From NCBI RefSeq assembly GCF_014892575.1, contig NZ_JADBGI010000008.1, positions 220,627-281,283 on the forward strand: a stretch of DNA of 60,657 bases. The letters run 5' to 3'. The notes beneath the pieces are model-generated. The model saw only the letters and a list, made by a program, of their open reading frames with translations, did no database searches and had not been told where the DNA came from. The translations under genes and the position numbers were made by a program. This document shows, one piece after another, positions 1 through 7,200 of this stretch. Within the stretch, counting starts at the first letter, position 1, and each line of letters starts with the position of its first letter. The DNA comes from Nocardiopsis coralli. Lineage in GTDB: Bacteria; Actinomycetota; Actinomycetes; Streptosporangiales; Streptosporangiaceae.

Positions 1-50
1 CGGAGGAGGAGTTCGGCGCGAAGAAGGCCGAGCTGCTGCGCCGTATCTGA
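1..50 (+). CDS. C-terminal end of a SHOCT-domain-like protein (partial)
   Basis: Only the last 15 codons and the TGA stop are in the window. They read EEEFGAKKAELLRRI. This matches the usual end of a SHOCT (short C-terminal) domain, where an acidic-Glu-Phe pair is followed by KKxxLL. SHOCT tails end many small actinobacterial membrane proteins and are thought to help oligomerisation. The rest of the protein lies upstream, so its main function cannot be told. It converges on the minus-strand phosphodiesterase gene, with a strong palindrome between the two. Confidence 0.45.
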   Translation, partial: EEEFGAKKAELLRRI

Positions 51-60
51 AGTCGGGCCC

Positions 61-120
61 GGGGATCTTGCTACTGGAGCCGGGTTCAGCGCTGAAGTCG
101 GCTCCAGTAGCAAGATCCCC
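61..120. repeat. 60-bp palindromic element, copy 1 (between convergent genes)
   Basis: The two 21-nt arms, 61-81 and 100-120, are perfect inverted repeats. The loop contains a further 12-bp palindrome, TTCAGCGCTGAA, at 85-96. The element fills the gap between two converging genes, so it can act as a bidirectional terminator. A second element of the same length and plan lies at 46083-46142; it matches the reverse complement of this copy at about 47 of 60 positions. Both copies share the outer core GGGATCTTGCTAC. Confidence 0.85.
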
Positions 121-127
121 GCGGGGG

Positions 128-886
128 TCAGCCGTCGCGCAGCGCCGCCAGGGCCTCCGGCACGTCGTCGACCACGACCGCGTCCATGCCGGCGGCGGTG
201 TACCGCACGGCGTCCTCGGGCCCCGGGCACCACGACATGAGCTCCAGTCCGGCCGCGTGTGCGACCTCGACCGTGTACTCCAGCGACCGGCGTCCGGGAC
301 GCGGTTCCTCGCCCTCCAGACCGAGTGCACGGGCGTCGACCGCCACGATCGGACAGCCCAGGCCCACCGCCCCGGGGATCGCCGTGTCGGCCGGGTTGCG
401 CACGTACGGCATCCACGCGGTCGGAACCTCGGGCGCGCCCTCGTGCACGGCCGTCAGAAGCCCCGGGTCGAAGGAGCACACGAACACCCTGCGCCGCCTG
501 GCCTCGCGGCGCAGGTGCGGCAGGACCAGGGACACGGTGCGCCGCGCGGGGGAGTCCACGGCGTCCTCCATGACCGTCTTGACGTCCACGTCCAGGCCCA
601 CGCCCTCGGGGATCGCCTCCAACCCTTCGGCGAGCCCGTACAGTCCCGCCTCGGCGCACTCGGCGGCTGTCAGGTCGACGACGGCGCGCCCGTCGGCCAG
701 CGCCGCGTCGTGGTACAGGACCAGCGCGTCGTCGGCGGTGCGGCGCACGTCGATCTCCACCCAGTCCGCGCCGGCCTCCGCGGCGGCCGCGTAGGAACCC
801 GGTGTGTTCTCCCGGTGCCCGTTGACGACGCCGCGCCCCAGGCCCCGGTGGCCGATGACCTCGGTCGGTCGGAAGGTGCCGCCCAT
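128..886 (-). CDS. Glycerophosphodiester phosphodiesterase family protein (GDPD)
   Basis: The 252-residue protein has the GDPD TIM-barrel signature. Near the N-terminus it reads IGHRGLGRG, followed by HRENTPGSYAAAAEAGADWVE, which gives the catalytic His pair and metal-binding Glu residues; EIDVRRTADD comes next. The C-terminal VDDVPEALAAL is also typical. Enzymes of this family hydrolyse glycerophosphodiesters to sn-glycerol-3-phosphate and an alcohol, and some act on wall teichoic acid. There is no signal peptide, so it is probably cytoplasmic. Its ATG overlaps the stop of the upstream cytidylyltransferase by one base (TGATG), implying translational coupling. That link, and the polymer exporter opposite, make turnover of a glycerol-phosphate polymer or lipid head group a reasonable but unproven role. 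Confidence 0.85.
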   Translation of the reverse strand: MGGTFRPTEVIGHRGLGRGVVNGHRENTPGSYAAAAEAGADWVEIDVRRTADDALVLYHDAALADGRAVVDLTAAECAEAGLYGLAEGLEAIPEGVGLDVDVKTVMEDAVDSPARRTVSLVLPHLRREARRRRVFVCSFDPGLLTAVHEGAPEVPTAWMPYVRNPADTAIPGAVGLGCPIVAVDARALGLEGEEPRPGRRSLEYTVEVAHAAGLELMSWCPGPEDAVRYTAAGMDAVVVDDVPEALAALRDG

Positions 887-1638
887 CACGCCGCCCCCGT
901 CACGGCCGCACGCGCGCGGGCGCGGCGCAGCAGGGCCTCGGCGACCTCGACGTCGCCGGGGTTGGTGACCTTGATGTTGGACTCGTCCCCGGGCACGATC
1001 CGGACCTCCTCCTCGGGCAGGTACCGCAGCACCACGCCGCAGTCGTCGGTGGCCACCAGGCCGGGGTCGGCCATGGCCAGGGCGTAGGCGCGGCGGGCCA
1101 CCCCGAGCCTGAAGCCCTGCGGCGTCTGCATGCGCCGCAGCTCCCCGCGCGGGGGGACGTCCGCGATCGCCTCGCCGCCGGTCCGGCCGGGCGTGATGCG
1201 CACCACGGTGTCGCCCGCGGGGACGGCCACACCGACCGCGCCGGCCTCGCCGAGAGCCTCGACACACGCCGAGGCGGTCGCCGGCCGCACCAGGGGGCGG
1301 GCCGCGTCGTGCAGCAGCGCAAGGTCGTCGTCGGAGGCGGCCGACATCGCCTCCAGCGCCGCGTTCGAGGTCTCGGTGCGTGTGGCACCCCCGGGCAGCA
1401 CACGGCTGACCTTGGTGAACCCGGCCTCCGCCACGAGGTCCTCGACACGCCCCACGTGGGTGTCGACCATGAGTACGACGATCTCGTCGACGTCGGGGCA
1501 CGCTTCGAAGGCGGCCACGGAGTGCTCGATGATCGGCCTGCCCTCCAGCGGGAGCAGCTGTTTGGGGGACGGGGCGCCCATCCGGGCACCCACCCCGCCG
1601 GCCAGGACGGCCGCGATCACCTTGGGCCGAGCGGTCAT
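886..1638 (-). CDS. ispD: 2-C-methyl-D-erythritol 4-phosphate cytidylyltransferase (IspD/TarI family)
   Basis: The protein has the N-terminal nucleotidyltransferase loop LAGGVGARMGAPSPKQLL. It also has HDAARPLV (metal-binding Asp) and DTVVRI further in, as in IspD. At about 250 residues it is slightly longer than E. coli IspD. IspD makes CDP-methylerythritol in the non-mevalonate isoprenoid pathway; the close relative TarI makes CDP-ribitol for teichoic acid. The ATG chosen follows a GGGGGTGG stretch, and an earlier in-frame start (1692) adds a segment unlike the family. No ispF is adjacent. The coupled GDPD gene and opposing exporter leave a TarI-like role open, but sequence features alone favour IspD. 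Confidence 0.8.
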   Translation of the reverse strand: MTARPKVIAAVLAGGVGARMGAPSPKQLLPLEGRPIIEHSVAAFEACPDVDEIVVLMVDTHVGRVEDLVAEAGFTKVSRVLPGGATRTETSNAALEAMSAASDDDLALLHDAARPLVRPATASACVEALGEAGAVGVAVPAGDTVVRITPGRTGGEAIADVPPRGELRRMQTPQGFRLGVARRAYALAMADPGLVATDDCGVVLRYLPEEEVRIVPGDESNIKVTNPGDVEVAEALLRRARARAAVTGAA

Positions 1639-2057
1639 GCGGCCCACCCCCTCGTCGATGCCTGTACGGTCCCGCCCGACATTAGTCCACACCCATCACA
1701 CGCCCGGAGCGGCTGCATGACGGGGGATCGGGGGTTACGTACGGTCGGCGGTGTCCGGGTGGCGAAGCGTCGGGGGCCGGGGCGATGGGCGCGACCCGTC
1801 GTTCACGGCGGTACTCTGTTGGACGCCTGATATGGCGTGCTCGGTCCAGACCTCCTCTGATTCGGTCGTGGAGCCGGGCGCGGTCCGTGACACTCCCCCG
1901 GTCGCCCGGACACGCTCTCCCCCCGTGCCGGAAGCCGTCTGCCGTGGGTCGGACCGCGTGCAGAGGCCCGGTGCGCGCAAGGCGACAGACACACATGCAC
2001 GCGGCCGTCCGGCACCCCGTGTTCCGGGCGAAGAGAACTCAACCCTTGGAGGTGGCG
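1639..2057. promoter_or_regulatory. Divergent intergenic region between ispD and the polymer exporter
   Basis: About 420 bases contain no convincing gene and must hold promoters for both directions. A small inverted repeat, ACGCC at 1823-1827 and GGCGT at 1834-1838, flanks the AT-rich centre TGATAT and could be an operator or -10 region. I could not assign a clear -35/-10 pair. An upstream in-frame ATG at 1995 could extend the permease by 21 residues, but it lacks a good ribosome site. Confidence 0.4.
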
Positions 2058-2891
2058 GTGGCGTCAAGGGCGCTGGCCGTCTGGGAGCACCGGAAGGTCG
2101 TCGGCCTCCTGGTCCGGCGCGACCTGAAGGTCAAGTACCAGCAGTCCGTACTGGGGTACGCGTGGACCATGTTGGAGCCGTTGGCTCTGACGATGGTCTA
2201 CTTCTTCGTCTTCGGAGTGATCCTCCAGGCCGATCGAGGGATGCCGCCGGAGGCCCTGAACCACGGCGGATTCCTGCTCTACCTGGTGGCGGGCATCCTG
2301 CCGTGGACCTCGTTCGGGGCGATGCTCGGCGAAGCACCCCGGGCGATGATCACGCATGGGAAGCTCATCACGACGATGAAGGTGCCGCGGGAGATCTTCC
2401 CGATGGCCACCGTGGGCACGAAGTTCATCGAGTACGTGCTCACCCTTCCGGTCCTGATGGCGTTCGTCGTGTTCCTGGGCGGTACGTTCAGCTGGACGGG
2501 CATACTCGTCTGGCTGCCCTCGGCGATCCTCCTGCAGTTCGCGTTCGGGCTGGGTATGACCCTGTTCCTGTCGACGGTGAACGTGATGTTCCGCGACATC
2601 GAACGGATGGTGCGCATCATCACGCGCCTTCTGTTCTACGGATCGGCGATCCTGTACCCGGCGCACATGGTCCTGCAGTCCAACATCCCGGAATGGCTCA
2701 AGACCCTGTACCAGCTCAACCCGTTGCTGGGCATCTTCCAGATGCACAGAGCGGTGTGGTTCGCTGGATTCCCGGAATTGACCCCGACCACGATCGCGTT
2801 GTGGTCGTCGGTGGTGGGTTCGATTCTGATGCTCGTCATCGGATACTGGACGTTCCGCCGCCTGGAGATGTCCGTCCTGAAGGAGTTGTGA
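2058..2891 (+). CDS. ABC-2 type polysaccharide/teichoic acid export permease (TagG/Wzm-like)
   Basis: This 277-residue membrane protein has about six transmembrane segments. It opens with the family hallmark LVRRDLKVKYQQSVLGYAW just before the first segment. The late motif LYQLNPLLGIFQ is also typical of polysaccharide ABC-2 permeases. The GTG start follows GGAGG with a 5-nt gap; an upstream ATG at 1995 is less likely. The stop overlaps the ATG of the ATPase gene by one base, so the two are a coupled exporter. The expected role is moving a lipid-linked wall polymer, such as teichoic acid or O-antigen-like glycan, across the cytoplasmic membrane. Confidence 0.88.
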   Translation: MASRALAVWEHRKVVGLLVRRDLKVKYQQSVLGYAWTMLEPLALTMVYFFVFGVILQADRGMPPEALNHGGFLLYLVAGILPWTSFGAMLGEAPRAMITHGKLITTMKVPREIFPMATVGTKFIEYVLTLPVLMAFVVFLGGTFSWTGILVWLPSAILLQFAFGLGMTLFLSTVNVMFRDIERMVRIITRLLFYGSAILYPAHMVLQSNIPEWLKTLYQLNPLLGIFQMHRAVWFAGFPELTPTTIALWSSVVGSILMLVIGYWTFRRLEMSVLKEL

Positions 2892-3769
2892 TGGCTCAGC
2901 CCTCCACATACACCACGGATGGCGCTGGCCCGGTCATCGAGGCCAAGGGCCTCGGTGTCAAGTTCGCCGTCAACCGCAGGCGCAAGCGCAGCCTGCGCGA
3001 GATGTTCATCCACGGCAGCAAGCGCGACCCCAACGCCGAGGGCGACGACTTCTGGCCGTTGCGCGACGTGTCCTTCGAGATCGCCAAGGGCGACTGCGTG
3101 GGCATCGTCGGCAAGAACGGAACCGGCAAGTCGACGCTGCTCAAGATGATCGCGGGCGTCCTCATCCCCGACGAGGGCGACGTCCAGGTCCACGGCAAGG
3201 TCGCCCCGCTCCTGGAGCTGCGGGCCGGGTTCAACGACAACCTGACCGGCCGCGAGAACGTGTACCTCGTGGGCTCTCTGCACGGCATGACCGAGAAGCA
3301 GATCGACGAGCGTTTCGAAGACATCATCGATTTCGCCGAGATCAAGCCGAAGTTCGTCGACACCCCGGTGCGGCACTACTCCAGCGGCATGAAGGTACGT
3401 CTGGGCTTCGCGCTCATCTCGCAGCTCGAGCACCCGATCATGCTGGTGGACGAGGTCCTGGCCGTCGGCGACAAGGCCTTCAAGCTCAAGTGCTACGCGG
3501 CCATCGACCGCATGCTCGCCAACGAGCGCACGATGGTCCTGGTCTCCCACAGCGAGAAGGACCTGCGCCGGTTCTGCAACCGCGGTCTCTACATCCGCAA
3601 CGGCAGCCTGGCCCTGGACACCGACATCGACTCGGCCCTCTCCGCCTACAACGAGGACACCAAGGCCGAGATCGCCGAGCGCAAGAAGCGCGACGCGGCG
3701 AAGAAGAAGCGCGCCGAAGGCGGCGACAAGAAGCCCGGCGACGGCAAGTCCGAGGGCGACGAGGCCTAG
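2891..3769 (+). CDS. ABC exporter ATP-binding protein (TagH/Wzt-like)
   Basis: This 292-residue ATPase has Walker A at residues 74-82 (GKNGTGKST), the signature YSSGM at 163-167 and Walker B MLVDEV at 184-189, followed by LAVGD. The pattern RHYSSGMKVRLGFA is characteristic of polysaccharide exporters. After about residue 250 it ends in a Lys/Glu-rich charged tail (KKKRAEGGDKKPGDGKSEGD), not the carbohydrate-binding domain of many Wzt proteins. AAGGAG precedes the ATG. It powers the adjacent permease. No export-sensing domain is seen, so substrate recognition is probably in the permease. Confidence 0.9.
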   Translation: MAQPSTYTTDGAGPVIEAKGLGVKFAVNRRRKRSLREMFIHGSKRDPNAEGDDFWPLRDVSFEIAKGDCVGIVGKNGTGKSTLLKMIAGVLIPDEGDVQVHGKVAPLLELRAGFNDNLTGRENVYLVGSLHGMTEKQIDERFEDIIDFAEIKPKFVDTPVRHYSSGMKVRLGFALISQLEHPIMLVDEVLAVGDKAFKLKCYAAIDRMLANERTMVLVSHSEKDLRRFCNRGLYIRNGSLALDTDIDSALSAYNEDTKAEIAERKKRDAAKKKRAEGGDKKPGDGKSEGDEA

Positions 3770-3786
3770 CCCCCTCTCCTCCCTCC

Positions 3787-3840
3787 ACGCAAGCATCCGC
3801 GAGCGCACCCCGGGGTTTCCGGTGGTGCGCTCGCTTGCGT
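3787..3840 (+). terminator. Hairpin downstream of exporter operon
   Basis: GCGAGCGCACC at 3799-3809 pairs perfectly with GGTGCGCTCGC at 3824-3834. The outer ACGCAA at 3787-3792 pairs with TTGCGT at 3835-3840 across a bulge. There is no clear T-run, as is common in actinobacteria. It separates the exporter pair from the next gene. Confidence 0.7.
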
Positions 3841-3958
3841 CCTGGCCTGTCCGAAACCCCCGCCGACCTGGGGCTACCGGGTCAATATGCGTGTCGGCAT
3901 TGAATGGTCACCCAGCGTGAGTAAACGTGTCCCTCGGTACAACTGGGAGGGCACGGAC

Positions 3959-4756
3959 ATGGCACACGCTTCACCCGCGCGGACGATCGCACGCGTTTTG
4001 GAACGGCGGCACGTCACCCGGGCCGGCATGACCCGGATCAGCGTGCTGGCCGCCCTCGGTGCGGCCGTCTGGTTCGCACAGGGAGGGGACGACGGGCCCC
4101 TGGTCGGGTCGGTCTTCCTCGCGCTCGTCCTGGCCTGCGACGCGGTGCGTTCGGCGATGCGCGCCAACCGCCGCGACTCCCTGACCCTGTGGCTCGTGAC
4201 CATGCTCGGCCAACTGCGCGAGTACATCGTCTACGCCGGTCTGGCCCTGGGCGCGGTCGCCGCCGGGATCAACGGCGCCTGGGCGTGGGCTGCCGGCGCC
4301 CTCATCGCCCTGGCGCTGCGGGACTCGCTCCTGGTGGCCCGCAAGGCCCCCGCCGCCGAGCCGCAGGGGCGCGATGCGGCCCGCGGTGCGGCGCCCGCGC
4401 AGCGGCGCTCTGAGGGCCTCCTCGGCGGCGTCGGGGTCCCCGCGCCGCGGCCGCCCGGCGACAGCGACCCCGAACTCACGGGCCGCCTGCTCGGCGCGGA
4501 GGGAGAGGGCGGCCGCACACGTGTGGCCGCGCGGGAGGGCCGGCGCCCGGCCCCGGCCGCTCCCGGCGCCGTCATCTCCCTGCCCGACCTCGCCCGCCGC
4601 TGGCTGTCCTTCACCCAGCCCGTGCGTTTCCTCGCGATCGCCGTCACCACGCTCGTGTGGGACCCCAGGGTCGCTTTCGTCACCCTGGTCGTCGGGTGCA
4701 CGATCGCCGTGACGAGCGAACTCGTGGGCGCCGGGGACCGCGTGGAGCAGGCGTGA
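3959..4756 (+). CDS. Integral membrane protein of unknown function
   Basis: This protein is 265 residues from an ATG preceded by GGGAGGG. Two or three hydrophobic segments lie in the first 125 residues, followed by a Pro/Ala/Gly-rich linker (about 130-215) and another hydrophobic segment near the C-terminus. I do not recognise a catalytic motif. The following gene begins inside its stop codon (GTGA overlap), and the pair sits between a polymer exporter and a polyol-phosphate activation module. A role in that membrane process is therefore likely by context only. The linker suggests a membrane protein with a flexible cytoplasmic section. Confidence 0.7.
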   Translation: MAHASPARTIARVLERRHVTRAGMTRISVLAALGAAVWFAQGGDDGPLVGSVFLALVLACDAVRSAMRANRRDSLTLWLVTMLGQLREYIVYAGLALGAVAAGINGAWAWAAGALIALALRDSLLVARKAPAAEPQGRDAARGAAPAQRRSEGLLGGVGVPAPRPPGDSDPELTGRLLGAEGEGGRTRVAAREGRRPAPAAPGAVISLPDLARRWLSFTQPVRFLAIAVTTLVWDPRVAFVTLVVGCTIAVTSELVGAGDRVEQA

Positions 4757-5397
4757 GCGGGGCCGTGCGGGAGGCGGCCCCACGACGGCCCGATCTTCGC
4801 CAGCTTCGTGATGACAGTCACATCGGACTGCTGCTGGGGAGGATCGTCCCCGGCGCCTTCCCACCTCTGCTCACCGCACTCACCGTGGCCCTGGTCGCCG
4901 GTACCCTCCTCGTGGCAGACGGGGGGCAGCTGACAGGCATTACCCTGTTCGCACCGGTCGCATCCCTGCTACTGTCCGGCCTGGTCTCGGGCCACCCCCA
5001 CGACGGACGGTTCGACTGGCTCGTGCCACCCGTGCTGCGCGTCACCGAGTACGGGTTCCTGACGGTCCTGGGACTGGCGTCCGGTGTACCCGGTCCCCTG
5101 GTGTTCGTACTCTTGGTGGCGGTCGTCCTCCACCACCGCGACGACGTCACCCGCCCCGCGGTCGGCATGGTCCGACCCGGGTGGGTACGCGCCGCCGCCC
5201 TCGGCTGGGACGGGCGCCTGCTCGTCGTCGCCGTCGGGGGAGCGCTGGAGTCGCTCACGGCCGCCTACGGCCTGCTCGCCGCGTACCTGGTGGCGCTGCT
5301 CGTCCGCGAGTCCGTGCGCACCTGGAGCGCGACACCGGTGACCGACCTGCGTGACGACCACAACGACCGAGGAGGCGTGAACGCCTCCTCAACCTAA
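4753..5397 (+). CDS. Multi-pass membrane protein, DUF5941-like
   Basis: The 214-residue protein has roughly five hydrophobic helices. Between them lies a conserved-looking hydrophilic stretch, LHHRDDVTRP, then AALGWDGRLL. HH-(Y/R)-D and GWDGR motifs resemble the actinobacterial DUF5941 family, often found fused or next to CDP-alcohol phosphatidyltransferases and nucleotidyltransferases; this assignment is from memory of the family. The GTG start overlaps the previous stop (GTGA), with GGAG upstream. The nucleotidyltransferase begins 16 bases downstream behind AAGGAGGAA, so all appear co-transcribed. Function unknown; a membrane partner in polymer or lipid head-group assembly is inferred. Confidence 0.7.
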   Translation: MSGAVREAAPRRPDLRQLRDDSHIGLLLGRIVPGAFPPLLTALTVALVAGTLLVADGGQLTGITLFAPVASLLLSGLVSGHPHDGRFDWLVPPVLRVTEYGFLTVLGLASGVPGPLVFVLLVAVVLHHRDDVTRPAVGMVRPGWVRAAALGWDGRLLVVAVGGALESLTAAYGLLAAYLVALLVRESVRTWSATPVTDLRDDHNDRGGVNASST

Positions 5398-5413
5398 GGA
5401 GGAACACGCCCTC

Positions 5414-6145
5414 ATGCTCGGAATGGTTCTCGCCGCGGGCGCGGGACGCCGACTGCGTCCTTACACCGACACCCTGCCCAAGGCCCTGGTGCCCGTCGAC
5501 GGCGAGACGACCATCATGGACATCTCGCTGCGCAACCTGGCCGCCGCCGGGCTGACCGACGTGGTCGTGGTGGTCGGTTACGCCGCCAACGCCGTCGAGG
5601 AACGCAAGGAGGCTCTCGAGGAGCGCCACGGCGTCAAGATCACCCTCAGCTACAACGACAAGGCCGAGGAGTGGAACAACGCCTACTCCCTCTGGACCGC
5701 GCGTGAGTTCTTCTCCGAGGGTGTCCTCCTCGTCAACGGCGACACCGTGCACCCGGTGAGCGTCGAGGAGACGCTGCTGGCCTCCCGCGGCTCCGAGCTC
5801 CTCCTGGCGGTCGACAACGTCAAGAAGCTCGCCGACGAGGAGATGAAGGTGACCCTGGACGACTCCGGTCACCTGAAGAACATCACCAAGCTCATGGACC
5901 CGGACATCGCCTCGGGCGAGTACATCGGCGCCACCCTCATCGAGGGCTCCCTGGGCGACCGCCTGGCCGACGCGCTGAAGGCGACCTGGGAGCGCGACCC
6001 GCAGCTGTACTACGAGGACGGCTTCCAGGAGCTCGTCAACCGCGGGGAGAAGGTCTCCATCGCGCCCATCGGCGACGTCGACTGGGTCGAGGTCGACGAC
6101 CACGACGACCTGGCCAAGGCGAGGGAGATCGCGTGCCGCTACTAG
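5414..6145 (+). CDS. Sugar/polyol-phosphate nucleotidyltransferase (LicC/IPCT-like)
   Basis: This 243-residue single-domain nucleotidyltransferase has the N-terminal loop MVLAAGAGRRLRPYT followed by PKALVPV. It also has a metal-binding Asp in LLVNGDTV and an acidic pair near the end in DWVEVDDHDDL. It resembles phosphocholine and inositol-phosphate cytidylyltransferases more than glucose-1-phosphate thymidylyltransferases. The next two genes are a polyol-phosphate dehydrogenase-like enzyme and a CDP-alcohol phosphatidyltransferase. The likely product is therefore a CDP-alcohol, possibly CDP-glycerol built on sn-glycerol-1-phosphate. The specific alcohol is inferred. The next gene starts 13 bases inside this one. 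Confidence 0.82.
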   Translation: MLGMVLAAGAGRRLRPYTDTLPKALVPVDGETTIMDISLRNLAAAGLTDVVVVVGYAANAVEERKEALEERHGVKITLSYNDKAEEWNNAYSLWTAREFFSEGVLLVNGDTVHPVSVEETLLASRGSELLLAVDNVKKLADEEMKVTLDDSGHLKNITKLMDPDIASGEYIGATLIEGSLGDRLADALKATWERDPQLYYEDGFQELVNRGEKVSIAPIGDVDWVEVDDHDDLAKAREIACRY

Positions 6146-7200
6146 CCCGAATGCTTCAGTCGCCCCTGGCCATCGACGTACGCCGCGGGGCCATCGCCGC
6201 GCTCGGCGACGTCCTGGCCGACCGGCGCATCGCCACCGAGGGCCGTATCGCCCTCGTCGTGGGCCCCGGCCAGGGTGAGCGCATCGAGAGCGACGTCGAC
6301 CTGCCCCAGTGCGAGGTCTTCCAGGTCAGCGAAGGCACCGTGGACGCCGCCACCGAGCTCGGCAAGAAGCTGCGCTCGGGCGCCTACGAGGCGGTGGCCG
6401 GCATCGGCGGCGGAAAGACCATCGACGTGACCAAGTTCGCCGCGACGATGGCGGGCATCCCGATGGTGGCCGTGGCCACCAACCTGGCCCACGACGGCAT
6501 CGCCTCCCCGGTGAGCTCCCTCGAGCACGAGGGCGGCAAGCCGTCGATCGGCGTCACCATGCCCATCGCCCTGGTCATCGACCTCGACTACGTGCGGGCT
6601 GCCCCCTCCCACCTCGTGCGTTCGGGTATCGGCGACGTGGTCAGCAACATCTCCGCGATCGAGGACTGGGAGCTGGCCGGGCGCGTCAACAGCGAGCCGG
6701 TCGACGGCATGGCCGTGACCTTCGCGCGTGTGGCGGCCGAGGCGATCCTGCACCGGCCCGACTCGGTGGAGTCCGACGCGCTGCTGACCGTGCTCGCCGA
6801 GGGCCTCGTGCTGTCCGGAATGGCGATGTCGGTGGCCGGCTCCAGCCGCCCGGCCAGCGGCGCCTGCCACGAGATCCTGCACGCGGTCACGCAGCTCTAC
6901 CCCGGCACCAGCAACCACGGCGAGCTCGCCGGCCTGGGTGCGCTGTACGCGTCGTTCCTGCGGGTGCGCGACCTCGGCTGGTCCGAGGCGCGCATGCACG
7001 AGATCCGTGACTGCCTGCTCCGCCACGACCTGCCCATCGTCCCCTCGGACGTGGGCCTGTCCGCGGAGGAGTTCGCCAAGGCGGTGGTCCTCGCACCGGA
7101 CACCCGTCCCGGCCGGTTCACGATCCTGGAACACCTGAACCTCTCCGAGGACGAGATCGGGCGGAGTGTCGCTGAGTATGTCGAAGCCGTCGGTCGCTGA
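6133..7200 (+). CDS. Glycerol-1-phosphate dehydrogenase-like enzyme (iron-containing alcohol dehydrogenase superfamily)
   Basis: The 355-residue protein has the NAD-binding motif GGGKTIDVTK at 92-101 and ATNLAHDGIAS at about 115-125, which corresponds to the SxDGxAS motif. Probable metal ligands are Asp168 (GIGD), His246 (in SSRPASGACH) and His262 (NHGE). SSRPASG is a hallmark of the sn-glycerol-1-phosphate dehydrogenase group (archaeal EgsA, Bacillus AraM). Such enzymes reduce dihydroxyacetone phosphate to sn-glycerol-1-phosphate. The GTG start has GGGAG 5 nt upstream and overlaps the preceding gene. Flanking by a nucleotidyltransferase and a CDP-alcohol transferase supports supply of a polyol phosphate for a wall polymer or lipid. 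Confidence 0.85.
   Translation: MPLLARMLQSPLAIDVRRGAIAALGDVLADRRIATEGRIALVVGPGQGERIESDVDLPQCEVFQVSEGTVDAATELGKKLRSGAYEAVAGIGGGKTIDVTKFAATMAGIPMVAVATNLAHDGIASPVSSLEHEGGKPSIGVTMPIALVIDLDYVRAAPSHLVRSGIGDVVSNISAIEDWELAGRVNSEPVDGMAVTFARVAAEAILHRPDSVESDALLTVLAEGLVLSGMAMSVAGSSRPASGACHEILHAVTQLYPGTSNHGELAGLGALYASFLRVRDLGWSEARMHEIRDCLLRHDLPIVPSDVGLSAEEFAKAVVLAPDTRPGRFTILEHLNLSEDEIGRSVAEYVEAVGR

Noticed and set aside
887..1501. Long minus-strand frame extending the GDPD gene upstream over ispD
   Set aside because: The upstream part is out of frame with IspD and Arg/Gly-rich; GDPD homology begins at the ATG that overlaps the ispD stop.
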